DNA of 64,000 bases. Origin: Acanthacorydalis orientalis (Eukaryota; Arthropoda; Insecta; Megaloptera; Corydalidae). The stretch's first letter is position 1. Each line of letters starts with the position of its first letter. The position numbers and the translations under genes are program-made. The notes below the pieces were generated by a model that ran no database searches, had not been told where the DNA came from, and was given only the letters and a program-made list of their open reading frames with translations. Of this stretch, positions 22,401 through 37,400 are shown in pieces. Location: positions 6,680,274-6,744,273 of the forward strand of contig CM068325.1 in NCBI GenBank assembly GCA_034766995.1, given 5' to 3'.

Positions 22401-25400
22401 GTTCTTTTCGTTCTCTGTGTAGATTTTCTTTAAAAGATTCCACTGTTAGATCGCTGTAGATCCTTGAAAATCATGTGTAGAGCTTCTATTCAGATTCAAG
22501 TGACTCGATGAATCGATGTAGGCTTCTTCTGATCTATAAATCATTCAGAAAGTTCTTTTCGTTCTCTGTGTAGATTTTCTTCAAAAGATTCCACTGTTAG
22601 ATCGCTGTAGATCCTTGAAAATCATGTGTAGAGCTTCCATTTCGATTCAAATGACTTGATGAATCCATAATAGGCATTTTTCAGATCTATAAATCATCCA
22701 AGCAGTCCCTTTCGTTCTCTGTGTAGACTTCTTCAAAAGATTCCATTGTTATATCGCTGTAGATCCTTGAAAATGATGTGTAGAACTTTTATTTCGATTC
22801 AAATGACTCGATGAATCGATTTATACTTTTTCTCAGGTCTATAAATCATTCAAGCAGTTCTCCCCTTTCCCTGTGTATATTCTTTCAACAGATTCCACTG
22901 TTAGAACGCTGTAGATCCTTGAAAATCACGTGTAGAGCTTCCATTCCAATTCAGATGGCTTGTTACAACTGTTTGGGTGTTTTTTCAGATCTATAAATCA
23001 TTCAAGAAGTTTTTTCGTTCTCTGGGTAGATTTCTTCAAAAGATTCCACTGTTATATCGCTGTAGATCCTTGAAAATCACGTGTAAATCTTCCATTCCGC
23101 TTCAGACGACCTGTTGAATCGATTAAAACCCTTTCTCGGATCTATAAATCGTAGAGGCAGTTCTCCTCTTTCCCCGTGTATATTCCTGCAACAGATTCCA
23201 CTCTTAGAACGTTGTAGATCGTCGTACGGCGTCCCGGTTCCGTTCAGAACCGTCGACGAGCCGACCGCACGCCCCCGTCTTGCCATTCCAGGTTGGGCAA
23301 GACGCGCACGGACGCGCTGATCGAGAGCGTGAACGACGCGACGACGTACCTCGAGAACGATCCGCGCGTGACCGTCGACTACGTCAAGTACATCGACTTC
23401 ATCGACCGCTCGATCGGCCTCCTCGACTCGATGGAGGGCGAGCTCGAGTACCTGAAGGAGATGTACGACATGATGGAGGAGTACCGGATCAACGTGAGTG
23501 CCGGCCGGCCAGCAGGCGCCGGGTCGCGCGCGGCCGGCTGCACGTCCGTTCCGTTCCAGATCCCGCCGGAGGACTTCAGCGAGTACCTGACGCTGAGCGT
23601 GATCATCGCGAGCCTGCGCACGATCGTCGACAAGAAGACCGAGGAGAAGGACAAGGTGATCTCGAAGTTCAACGACCAGATCAACAAGGACGTCGGCGCG
23701 CTGATCGAGGAGGTCGGCGTGATCAAGGACGACCTGATGGTACTAGTCCGGATCCGGATCGGCCGATCCGTGCATCCGAGACGTCTGACCGTGCGTTTTT
23801 CCCTCCCTGTCCAGCAACCGTGGCTGATCGACGTCGCGACCGCCGTCGAGGAGGCGACGGCGCACCTCCAGGGCCTCAACGATCGCCTGGTCGAGTGCCA
23901 GAGCAGGGCGACGACGTACAAGAATTACCAGAAGATGATAAGGGTGCGTGTGCGATCGATCCGGACCGTCGGATCGACGGCCGGCCGGCCGACCGACCGA
24001 TCGATCCGGCGGTCCGTCCGTCTAGGCCGAGGTCACGCGCTTCGACATGCTGAACGAGGTGATCAACGACGTCAAGCTGAGGAGCCTGCTGTGGGAGACG
24101 GTCGTCGAATGGAACCGGACGATGGACGAGTGGAAGACCGCGGATTTCATGGCGATGGATCCGGAGGAGATGTCGACGTACACGATGAAGAATGTCAAGA
24201 ACGTGACGAAGCTCGAGAAGGGGCTGCCGCCGAACGCGATCGTGCCGAAGCTGAAGGAGGACGTCGAGAACATGAAGGACAAGGTGCGGTCCCGAACATT
24301 CCCGTCCGACTGTTTCGGTCGCGTTGCGGGTCTCCTAGGGTCGTGTCGGATCGATCCGCACTCGAAACCCGTCGAATCTATCGGATTTTATCGGGAATTC
24401 TTCGACGACGATCGAATAAACAGCCTGTGTTATATCTTCGGACCATACTGGAACTTTTCACTGTCCAAAATATCCCTAAACCACATAAATACGACCCCGA
24501 ATGTCTATAAAATGGTCGTGTAGACGACTAGTCAGTACTCTCTTCGGATATCTCGAGATTTCCTCCAGATTCTTCCGAAATAAATCTGATAAATGGTCTG
24601 TACGACGTTCTAGGAGTATATCGGTCATTTGTATCGTCCGAAATATCTTGAAAATTCACTAAAGTGGTCCCAAAAGTCTATAAAATGGTCCGACAGCACG
24701 ACCAGTCAGTTCTCTTTTTGGATTTCTCATGATTTCTACCTGAGAAATCGAATAAATAGTTTACACGACATTTTAGGAGAAAATTGGTCCTTTCTACTGT
24801 CCAAAATATATTAAAAACACACGATTATGTTCCCCAGATATCTAAAAAGCGGTTCTACTGAAGATCAGGCCGTATTCTTGTTGTACCTCTCTAGATTTCT
24901 TCCAGGATGTTTTGCGAGACTAACTACATAACGTTTTAGGAGTGTACTGATCCTTTTTTATCCAAAATGTCTTGTGAATTCCTTAAAGTGGTCCCAAAAG
25001 TCTATAAAATGTTCCGACAGCACGCCCAGTCAGTTCTCTTTTCGGATTTCTCATGATTTCTTCCAGGAAGATGAAATAAATAGTTTTTACGATATTTCAT
25101 GAGTAAAATGGTTCCTTCTACCGTCCCAAATATATAAAAAACACAACTGTGTTCCTCAAATATCTATAAAACGGTTCTATTGAAGACCGGTCTGTATTCT
25201 CGTTGAATATCTCGAGATTTCTTCCAGATTCTTCCCAAATAAATCTGATTAATGGTCCGTGTGAATTTTTAGGAGCATATCGGTTATTTGTATCGTCCAA
25301 AATATCTCGAAAATTCCTTAAAGTGGTCCCAAAAGTCTATAAAACGGTATGACAGCACGCCCAGTCAGTTCTCTTTTTGGATTCCTCATGATTTCTTCCA

Positions 25401-28400
25401 GGAAGATCGAATAAATAGTTTGTAAGATAATTTGGGAGCAAACTGGCTCTTCCTACTGTCCCAAATATATTAAAAACTCACAAATATGTTCCCGAAATGT
25501 CTACAAAACGGTTCTATCGAAGGCCAGTCTGTATTCTCGTTGGATTCCTATAGAATTCTTCCTGAATTCTTCCAGGATTATCTCGAAGACTGACTATATG
25601 ACGTTTTAAGAGTATACCGATCTCTTTCTCGTCCAAAATATCTTAATAATTCCCTACAGTGATCCCAAAGGTCTATAAAACCATTTAAAAGTAAACAGAA
25701 CCAATTCTTTTTTAGATTTCTCATGATATCTTCCTGAATTCTTCCAGGATAATCGAACAGACAGACTCTATTACATTTTATGAGCATATCGGTCCTTTTT
25801 ATTGTCCAAAATGTCATGGAAAGGGTCTCAAAAATATTTAAAACGATTTGAAAGTAAACCAGCTAGTTTCCCTCTTAGCTTACTTAAGACTTCTTCCGGA
25901 ATTCGTCCAGGAAGATCAAGTAAATAGTGTGTATGATATTTGAAGAGTATACAAGTACTTTCTGCTGTCTTAAATATATTAAAAACTCAAAAATGATCCC
26001 CAAAGTCTACATTACGGTTCTTTTGGAGACCAGTCTGTTGGGTTTTTTTGGATTTCTTCCGGAATTCTTCCAGGACGATCTTTAAGACTGACTATATGAC
26101 GTTTTAGGAGTACACTGATCATTTTTTCGATCAAAATATCTTGGAAATCCCCTAAAACGGTTCCACAAGTCTATGAAACGGTCTGAAAGTAAACACATCC
26201 AGTTCTCTGTTTAGATTTATCAAGATTTCTTCCTGAATTCTTCCAGGATGATCTGACAAATAGGCGGTACGACATTTTATGAGTATGGTGCTACTTTCTA
26301 TTGTCAAAAAGGTCTTGGAAATTGACAAAAACGGTCTGAAAAATCTATAAAACGATTTGAAAGTAAGCCATCTTGTTCCCTTTTTAGATCCCTTAAGAAA
26401 TTTTCCAGAACTCTTCCACGATGAGCCAGTGAATAGTTTGTACGATATTTAAAGAGTACAGAGGTCCTTTTTACCGTCAAAAATATTCCGAAAACTTACA
26501 AACAAGATCCCAAATGTCTATAAAAATGGTCATACAGAAGTGAGACTCTTATCTTCCAGAGTTCTTTCAAGATGTTATTAAAAACAGTATATGTGATAGT
26601 TTAGAGTGACGCAGAATATTCTCTGTCTCAAGAATGTCACTCAGTTTCACAAAAAAGCATCCCAAAACGTGTCCAGTACTCTAAAAAGGACGTCTTCCCT
26701 TACTACCACTTGTCTATTGCTTAGAATTCGTGGATCTCTTCCAGAATTATCAGAAAATCGTTCTGGAAATCATTTATATGACATTTCGGGAATACAATGA
26801 TTCCATTTAATCGCGCCGAAACCTTCCAGTCTTCTCAACAGTTGTCCGCTAGACAAGAACTAGTACATTTTCAAAACTCCGTACACTTCTTCCACGTTTT
26901 CTTCCAAAATGATCCCGTGTATAGATCTTATGATATTCCAGAGCCACTTTTCTGTACGAAAGACCAGCCGAAACTCGCCGATTCTAACATGAATCCATTC
27001 TACCAGTCTGACCTTTTAAAGTATCACAAATTTTTTTCCTAGATTGAGAACAGGAACTGAATTGAAATGATCTATATTCCATGCTGATCTCATTTTTATA
27101 TCAAAATCACGTCCTGTTCATCTAAAATACTTGCAGGAACTCATATAATCCCGTTTTTATCTTCTGGATCCATCAGTGTGTAAGAAATCGTGACCTAAAA
27201 TATCATTTTTTGATTCTGTTCCCGATTCATTCCCTTATTTTATCTGATCGGGAGTCTCTGGTCATTCCATGACCAGAAGACAGAAGATCTATTTGGATCT
27301 TCGAAGCTGTATCCGAACGCAAACAGAATAAAACGACGCTTCATTCTGTCTAGCTGCCGGTCATAAAGAACTTGAGGAATCCTGCGCTCCGCACGCGCCA
27401 CTGGGCCCGCATCGAAACGATACTCAACCACAAATTCAAAGCGGACGAGTCGCTGACGCTCGAGCTGCTCGAGAAGATCGGCGCGTTCAACTACCCGACC
27501 GAGCTGACCGAAGTGTCTGGCCAGGCGAGCTCGGAGGCAGGACTCGAGACGATGCTCAAAAAGGTACTCGGCTCACACTCTCTAGATCGATCCGCAGCGA
27601 CCTGAAACCGATGATCGGATCCGCGCGCAGGTCGAGGAGACGTGGAAGACGGTCGAGTTCGTCGTCAACTTCTACAAGGACACGAAAGACGTGTACATCC
27701 TCGGCAGCACCGAGGAGATCCAGGTGTTCCTCGACGACAGTCTGATCACCATGAACACGATCAACAGCTCCCGGTACGTGGGTCCGATCAAGACGCGCGT
27801 CGACGAGATGATGCGGCAGCTCGACGTGTTCCAGAGGACGCTGGTGAGTTTCCAGACGGTTACACAACGAGCTCCTAACGTTTACATCGGCTTCCGTGCA
27901 CGCAGGAAGAGTGGCAGATATGCCAGAAGAACTGGCTGTATCTCGAGGTGATCTTCTCGGCGCCGGACATACAGAGACAGCTGCCGCAGGAGTCGAAGAT
28001 GTTCATGACGGTCGACAAGACGTGGAAGGAGATCATGAGGAGGACCGCTAAGGTATGGAAGAGAGGTTCGGAGATCTGGAGTGGGTGATCGAGGCGATCG
28101 AGGGGGTGTTCCCGGGCGTGAAACCGGACTTTGCATCGATTGGGTTTGTCTGAAGTTCGATGAATCTGACAGGTGCCGCTCGCGTTGCCCGCCTGCCTGG
28201 TCCCGGGGACCCTCGAGACGTTCCAGAAGAACAACTCGCTGCTCGAGCAGGTGATGAAGTGTCTCGAGGCGTACCTCGAGACGAAGCGCGTCGCGTTCCC
28301 GCGGTTCTACTTCCTGTCGAACGACGAGCTGCTCGAGATCCTCGCGCAGGTCAGTGCGACGCCGAGCGCGGCGCGACACGAACCGATCGATGACCGCGCT

Positions 28401-31400
28401 CGTCGCCCCCCCCCCTTCCCGCAGACGAAGAACCCGCACGCCGTGCAGCCGCACCTGAGGAAGTGTTTCGACGCGATCGCGCGGCTCGAGTTCGGCGTGA
28501 AGAGCGTCGAGGTGACGCACGAGGACGAGACGCAGAGGAAGAGTTTCATGCCGGAGAGGATCGAGAGGGTCGACGGCGAGAGGTCGAGCAGCGAGGTCGA
28601 GACCGTGCAGGTGATGACGACGGACATCGTCGCGATGATCTCGCCGGAGAGCGAGCGCGTGCAGCTCGAGAAGGGGCTGAAGGCGAGGGGCAACGTCGAG
28701 GACTGGCTCGGCAAGGTCGAGGAGTCGATGTTCGGGTCGCTGAAGAGGTCGATGGAGAAGAGCATCAAGGATTATAAGCGGCGAGAGAGGACGGACTGGG
28801 TCGCGCTGCATCCGAATCAGGTACGCGGGCCGTTAATTCTGGACGGGGGGGGGGGGAACGGCCGTGGACGTGTATCGTTCCACAGTCGATAGATCATCGT
28901 CCACGGCCGAGATTCGAAACGTCTAAGGATTATCATACCTACATTTCATGCCGAAATATTTTCTTTATGGTTCTGCAGTCACAAGAACGCGTGTCGTGTA
29001 GACCTTTCAAGATCTACTTAGATCTATTGATATTAAGACGATCTGTGGAAGTCTGTATGCTTTGTTTCTTTGTAAATCGTTTTTTGGCGCTTGACTTAAT
29101 AGTCAGTGAACCTTCTTTCGACGTAAAATCAATCAGACGATTATAGATCTTTCAGGAAAATCGAGATCTAGTGACTTTTTATCATCACCCGTCGACGTTT
29201 CTGTTCTCCAGTTCTTTCTAAATCACTCCTTGATGATTTTTCAGTCCTCAGTAAGCATTATTTGAATGTATAACCTATCAGATATATAGATCTTCCAGTA
29301 AACTGCTAATAAAACAGATCTAGCAACTCTTTCTCTTCGCCAGTCGATTTTTCTGATCTCCAGTTCTTTCTAAATCAAACATTGATGATTTTTCAGTCTT
29401 GGTTAGCCTTCTTTCAACGTAAAATCTATTAAATGTCTATAGATCTTTCAGGAAATTCAAGATCTAGCGACTTTTCTTCATCACCTGTCGAAGTTTCTGA
29501 TCCTGAGTTCTTTCTAAATCACTCCTTGATGATTTTTCAACCGTCAGTAAGCATTATTCGAAGGTAAAACCTATCAAATATATAGATCTTCCAGTGAATT
29601 CCTAATGAAACAGATCTATCAACTCTTTGTCTTCACCAGTCGATTTTTCTGATCTCCATTTATTTCTAAATCAAACATTGATGATTTTTCAATCTTCAGT
29701 CAGTCTTATTTCAACAAAAAATCACTCAGATGTTTATAGATCTTTCAGGAAATTCAAGATCTAGCCACTTTTTACCATCACCCGTCGACGTTTCTGATCT
29801 CCAGTTCTTTCTAAATAACTCTTTGATAATTTTTCAATCGTCAGTAAACTTTATTTGAATATAAAATCTATCAGATACATAGATCTTTCAGTAAATCCCT
29901 GATAAAACAGATCTATCAACTCTTTGTCTTCACCAGTCGATTTTTCTGATCTCCAGTTCTTTCTAAATCAAATATTGATGATTTTTCAGCCTTGGATTAG
30001 CCTTCTTTCAACGTAAAATCTATTAAATGTCTATAGATCTTTCAGGAAATTCAAGATCTAGCGACTTTTTATCATCACCCGTCGACGTTTCTGATCTCCA
30101 GTTCTTTCTAAATCACTCCTTGATAATTTTTCAATCGTCAGTAAACTTTATTTGAATATAAAATCTATCAGATACATAGATCTTTCAGTAGATCCCTGAT
30201 AAAACAGATCTATCAACTCTTTGTCTTCACCAGTCGATATTTCTAATCTCCAGTTCTTTCTAAATCAAACATTGATGATTTTCAATCTTCGGTTAGCCTT
30301 CTTTGAACGTAAAATCTATCAGATGTTTATAGCTCTGTCAGGAAAATCGAGATCTAGCGACTTTTTATCATCACCCGCCGACGTTTCTGATCTCCAGTTC
30401 TTTCTAAATCACTCTTTGATAATTTTTCAATCGTCAGTAAGCATTATTCGAAGGTACAGCCTATCAGATATATAGATCTTTCAGTAACTCCCTGATAAAT
30501 CAGATCTATCAACTCTTTCTCTTCACCAGTCGATTTTTCTGATCTCCAGTTCTTTCTAAATCAACCATTGATGGGTTTTCAGTCTTGGATTAGCCTTCTT
30601 TCAACGTAAAATCTGTCATATATCTATAGATCTTTCAGGAAAATCGAGATCTAGCGACTTTTTATCATCACATGTCGACGTTTCTGATCTCCAGTTCTTT
30701 CTAAATCAACCATCGATGATTTTTCACTCTTCAGTCAGCCTTCTTTCAACGAGAAATCAATCATATGTCTATAGATCTCCTCGACAATCCATACAAAACA
30801 GTTCTACCGACTATTTCTCGTCACCGGTCGATGTTCCTGATCTCTAGCTCTTTATAAGAAGATTCTCCGGCCTTCAGCCAGGTCTAAGGATACACTGGTG
30901 GCTGTCCGATCTTCGGGGGGTTTTCCCCGTTTAAAATAAAGCCACAAATACAGTCACAGATCTGTGTGACCTCCGATCGATTCGGAACATTCGGAACATC
31001 TCATTTCGTGTGTGTTCGCAGATCGTGCTGACCGTCTCGCAGATAATGTGGGCGCAGGGCGTCCACGCCGTGTTCGAGTCGGCGAACGTTCCGGAGAATC
31101 TCGCCGAATACGAACGGAAATGCACGAAGGTACGTTCTGTCTGTACGCGCGCGCCGCCCGGCCCGTGACGTCCGCGCGCGATTGCAGGACCTGAACGACC
31201 TCGCGACGCTCGTCCGGACGGACCTGACGCCGGTGCTGAGGAAGATACTGATCGCGCTCATCACGGTCGACGTCCACGCGAAGAACACGGTCACGACGAT
31301 GGTCACGAACGGCGTCCTGTCGAGGTAGAGTTCGGCCCGAGTTCTCCTGCGGCGCCGTGCGCGGCCCGCGGAGCGATCCGGCGACTTCCGAAACGATTTT

Positions 31401-34400
31401 CGGGACGATTTATGGATATCTGGTGATCTACGGTTCTAGCATGCGATTTCGGACGTCTGAAAGGATTGCCAGATTTCACGAAATCTTCACATGCTAGATC
31501 TGTGGATCAATCTGTCGATATTTCGGTTCCGTTTCCAGGATTCTCGCAGATACGCCCGGTCCTGGATCATAGATCATTGATCCGAGCGTGAAATCTTCAC
31601 AAATATCTTACAATTTGTTCAAATCTTATTTTTTCTAGGAACATTTTGTCGTTATTCCGATTCTGTTTCAAGGATTCTCACAGATATGGCTCGTCCTGGA
31701 TCATAGATCATTGATTTCGGCCTGAAATCTTCACATATATCTTACAATCCGTTCAAATCAAGTCTTCTCTAGCAATGTTTGTTGGTATTCCGATTCTGTT
31801 TCCAGGATTATCAAAGATGTGCCCCGTCCTGGATCATAGATCATTGATTTCGGCCTGAAATCTTCACATATATCTTACAATTCGTCCAAATCAAGTCTTC
31901 TCTAGCAATGTTTGTTGGTATTCCGATTCTGTTTCCAGGATTCTCACAGATGTGCCACGTCCTGGATCATAGATCATTGATTTCGGCCTGAAATCTTCAC
32001 ATATATCTTACAATTCGTCCAAATCAAGTCTTCTCTAGCAATGTTTGTTGGTATTCCGATTCTGTTTCCAGGATTCTCACAGATGTGCCACGTCCTGGAT
32101 CATAGATCATTGATTTCGGCCTGAAATCTTCACATATATCTTACAATTCGTCCAAATCAAGTCTTCTCTAGCAATGTTTGTTGGTATTCCGATTCTGTTT
32201 CCAGGATTATCAGATATGTCCCGTCCTGGATCATAGATCATTGATTTCGGCCTGAAATCTTCACATATATCTTACAATTCGTCCAAATCAAGTCTTTTCT
32301 AGCAATATTTGTTGGTATTCCGATTCTGTTTCCAGGATTCTCAAAGATGTGCCCCGTCCTGGATCATAGATCAATGATCCGAGCGTGAATTCTTCACAAA
32401 TATCATAAAATTCGTCTCAATATCTTTTTTTCTAGTAATATTTTGTCGATATTCCGATTCTGTTTCAAGGATTCTCACAGATGTGCCTCGTCCTGGATCA
32501 TAGATCATTGATTCGAGTGTGAAATCTTCACAAATATCTTACAATTTGTTCAAATTCAATTTTTTCTAGGAACATTTTGCAAGTTATTTCGATCTAGTTT
32601 CCAGGATTCTCAGATATATCTCGTCCTGGACCACTGATCAATGATTCGAGCGTGAAATCTTCACATATATCTTACAATTTGTTTAATGCTATTTTTTCTA
32701 GCGACATTCTGTCGATATTCCGATTCTGTTTCCAGGATTCTCACAGATGTGCCTCGTCCTGGATCATAGATCAATGATCCGAGCGTGCAATCTTCACACG
32801 TATCTTAGAATTCGGTCAAATCTCGTCTTTTCTAGCAACTTTTTGTCGATATTTGCATCTGTTTCCAGGATTCTCAGATATGCCTCGTCCTGGATCATAG
32901 ATCATTGATCCGAGCGTGAAATCCTCACAAATATCTTACAATTCGTCCAAATCAAGTCTTTCTAGCAACATTTCATCGATATTCCGATTCCGTTTCCAGA
33001 ATTTTCACAGATATGCCTCGTCCTGGATCATAGATCATTGACCCGAGCGTGAAATCCTCACAAATATCTTACAATTCGTCGAAATCTCGTCTTTTATAGT
33101 AACATTTTATCGATATTCCGATTCTGTTTCCAGGATTCTCAGATACGTCCCGTCCTGGATCATAGATCATTGATTTCAGCCTAAAATCTTCACATATATC
33201 TTAAAATTTGTTTAATGCTATTTTTTCTGGCAACATTTTGTTGGTATTCCGATTCTGTTTCCAGGATTCTCACAGATATGCCTCGTCCTGGACCATAGAT
33301 CATTGATCCGAGCGTGAAATCCTCACAAATATCTTACAATTCGTCCAAATCTCGTCTTTTCTAGCAACATTTAATCGATATTCCTATTCCGTTTCCAGGA
33401 TTCTCACAGATATGCCTCGTCCTGGATCATAGATCATTGATCCGAGCGTGAAATCCTCACAAATATCTTACAATTCGTCCAAATCAAGTCTTTCTAGCAA
33501 CATTTCATCGATATTCCGATTCCGTTTCCAGGATTCTCACAGATATGCCTCGTCCTGGATCATAGATCATTGATCCGAGCGTGAAATCTCCACACATATC
33601 ATACAATTCGTCCAAATCAAGTCTTTTCTAGCAACATTTTATCGATATTCCGGTTATATTTCCAGGATTTTCACAGATATGCCACATCCTGGATCATAGA
33701 TCATTGACTCGAGCGGGCAATCCTCACAAATATCTTACAATTCGTCCAAATCAAGTCTTTTCCAGCAACATTTCATCGATATTCCGGTTATATTTCCAGG
33801 ATTTTCACATATATGCCACGTCCTGGATCATAGATCATTGATCCGAGCGTGAAATCTTCACACGTATCTTAGAATTCGGTCAAATCTCGTCTTTTCTAGC
33901 AACTTTTTGTCGACTATTCGCATCTGTTTCCAGGATTCTCATAGATATGCCTCGTCCTGGATCATAGATCATTGATCCGAGCGTGAAATCCTCACAAATA
34001 TCTTACAATTCGTCGAAATCTCGTCTTTTCTAGTAACATTTCATCGATATTCCGGTTATATTTCCAGGATTTTCACATATGTTCCACATCCTGGATCATA
34101 GATCATTGATCCGAGCGTGAAATCTTCACAAATATTTAACAATTCGTTCAAATACCGTTTTCTCTAGCTACGTTTTATCGATATTCCGATTTAGTTTCCA
34201 GGATTCTCACAGATATGTCTAGTCCTGGATCATAGATCATTGATCCGAGCGTGAAATCCTCACAAATATCTTACAATTCGTCCAAATCTCGTCTTTTCCA
34301 GCAACATTTAATCGATATTCCGGTTATATTTCCAGGATTTTCACATATGTTCCACGTCCTGGATCATAGATCATTGACCCGAGCGGGCAATCCTCACAAA

Positions 34401-37400
34401 TATCTTACAATTCGTAGAAATATCGTCTTTTCTAGTAACATTTCATCGATATTCCGGTTATATTTCCAGGATTTTCACATATGTTCCATATCCTGGATCA
34501 TAGATCATTGATCCGAGCGTGAAATCCTCACAAATATCTTACAATTCGTCGAAATCTCGTCTTTTCTAGTAACATTTCATCGATATTCCGGTTATATTTC
34601 CAGGATTTTTACATATATGCCACGTCCCGGATCATAGATCATTGATTTTAGTCTGAAATCCTCACAAATATCTTACAATTCGTCCAAATCAAGTCTTTTT
34701 CAGCAACATTTCATCGATATTCCGGTTATATTTCCAGGATTTTTACATATATGCCACATCCCGGATCATAGATCATTGATCCGAGCGGGCAATCTCCACA
34801 CATATCTAACAATTCGTCCAAATCAAGTCTTTTCCAGCAACATTTCATCGATATTCCGGTTATATTTCCAGGATTTTCACATATATGCTACATCCTGGAT
34901 CATAGATCATTGATCCGAGCGTGAAATCTTACATTTTTGGTCGATCCCGTTCTTTCTGGTAACATTTTCTCGATAACTCCGTACAAATCTCGTCGTTTCC
35001 AGCAACAACTTCGACTGGCTGAAGATGCTGCGGTACTACTGGGACGCCGAGATCGAGAACTGCGTCGCGAAGATGGCGAACGCGTCGTACATATACGGCT
35101 ACGAGTACCTCGGCGCCGGCGGGTGCCTCGTGATCACGCCGCTGACCGACAGATGCTACCTCTGTCTGATGGGCGCGCTCCAGCTCGACCTCGGTCCGTC
35201 GTCCGCGGCGGCCGCGGCGCCGTCGATCATCCGCGCGACCTAACCGGGAACGTTTCTGTCCGACCAGGCGGCGCGCCGGCCGGTCCCGCCGGCACCGGCA
35301 AGACCGAAACGACGAAGGATCTGGCGAAGGGGCTCGCGATCCAGTGCGTCGTGTTCAACTGCTCCGAGGGGCTCGACTTCCGGATGATGGGACGCTTCTT
35401 CTCCGGGCTGGCGCAGTCGGGCGCGTGGTGCTGCTTCGACGAGTTCAACAGGATCGACATCGAGGTGCTGTCGGTGATCGCCCAGCAGCTGATCACGATC
35501 AGGAACGCGAAGACGGCGAGGGCGACACGGTGAGCGACGGTCCCGATCGGATACGACCGTGTCCCGGCCTGCGACGACTGAAGCCCGGTCGCGGATTCCA
35601 GGTTCATGTTCGAGGGGCGCGAGATCAAGCTGGTGAGGTCGTGCGCCGCGTTCATCACGATGAATCCCGGCTACGCGGGACGCACCGAGCTCCCGGACAA
35701 CCTGAAAGCGCTGTTCAGACCGATCTCGATGATGGTGCCCGACTACGGTACGGCGTTCCGGCGGGTCGAACCGCGTTTAGATCCGAGCCTGATTCGTTGC
35801 AGCGCTGATCGCCGAGGTGACGCTCTACTCGGAGGGGTTCGTCTCGTCGCAGATCCTCGCGCAGAAGATGGTCCAGATGTACAAGCTGTGCAGCGAGCAG
35901 CTGTCGCTCCAGGACCACTACGACTTCGGCATGCGGGCCGTGAAGAGCGTGCTCGTGATGGCCGGAACGCTGAAGAGGGCGAACCCGGACACCAGCGAGA
36001 ACATCGTGCTGATCAGGGCGCTGAGGGACTCGAACCTGCCGAAGTTCTTGAGCGACGACGCGATCCTCTTCCAGGTACGTGTCTTCCAGCTCGGCCAGAA
36101 ACGATTCGTCGGCCGAACGCCTGCTCCGAACGCGAGAGAATGGAGATCTATGCGGGGATCCAGGATTTTTTTGAAAGAATCCACGGCCGATTTAACATTC
36201 TTTCAAGGTTCCCTGGTTTTCAAGCCTTGTGCGTTCCTGATTTTGGGCATAGGACTCGGATAGTGTGTCGCGTCCTTGGAGTCCGGTCCTGAAAGATTTC
36301 TAGAATAGGAGCATCTAAGGACCGGAACCGGTCCTGTTTCTGTCAAATCTCCTAAAAAGACACTCTGTCGAATTGAGTCTAGTGTCCAGTAATTGAAAAT
36401 CCCGATCTTCTATCCAGAATCGATTTTAAGTTCGTGTTCAGGACTTTCTAATTAAATCTAACGACTTGTTTTACCCAGAAAATCATCCTCAGCACTGAAA
36501 CCGAGTTTAAGCTCGATTTAAGAGGACTCGGATAGTGTGTCATGTGCTTGAAATTCGGTCCTGAAAGGAGATTTCCAGGATCGAACCGTCTAAGGACCGG
36601 CACCGGTCCTGTTTCTGTCAAATCTTCTAAAAAAACACTGTCGAATTGAGTCTAGTGTCCAATAATTGAAAATCCCGATCTTCTATCCAGAATCGATTTT
36701 AAGTTCGTGTCCAGGGCGTTCTAATTAAATCTAACGACTTGTTTTACCCAGAAAATCATCCTCAGCACTGAAACCGAATTTATGCTCGATCTAGGAGGAC
36801 TAGGATAGTGTGTCATGTCCTTGAAATCCGGTCCTGAAAGGAGATTTCTAGAATAGAAGCGTCTAAGGACCGGCACCGGTCCTGTTTCTGTCAAATCTCC
36901 TAAAAAGACACTCTGTCGAATTGAGTCTAGTGTCCAGTAATTGAAAATCGCTATCTTCTATCCAGAATCGATTTTAAGTTCATGTCCAAGGTGTTCTAAT
37001 TAAATCTAGCGACTTGTTTTACCCAGAAATTCATCCTCAGCACTGAAACCGAGTTTAAGCTCGATTTAAGAGGACTCAGATATTGTGTCACGTCCTTGAA
37101 ATCCGGTCCTGAAAGGAGATTTCTAGAATAGAACCGTCTATTGACCGGCACCGGTCCTGTTTCTGTCAAATCTTCTAAAAAAACACTCTGTCGAGTTGAG
37201 TCTAGTGTCCAATAATTGAAAATCCTGATCTTCTATCCAGAATCGATTTTAAGGTCATGTCCAGGGCTTTCTAATTAAGTCTAACGACTTGTTTTACCCA
37301 GAAAATTATTATCTTCAACACTAAAGCCCAGTTTAAGCTTGAATTTAGTTCTGAAAATAGATTTTTAAAAAAACTACCCAAACTTAACTCAGAAACATCC

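Noticed and set aside
27882..28811. 309-codon minus-strand ORF
   Set aside because: Antisense shadow of dynein linker exons 19-21.
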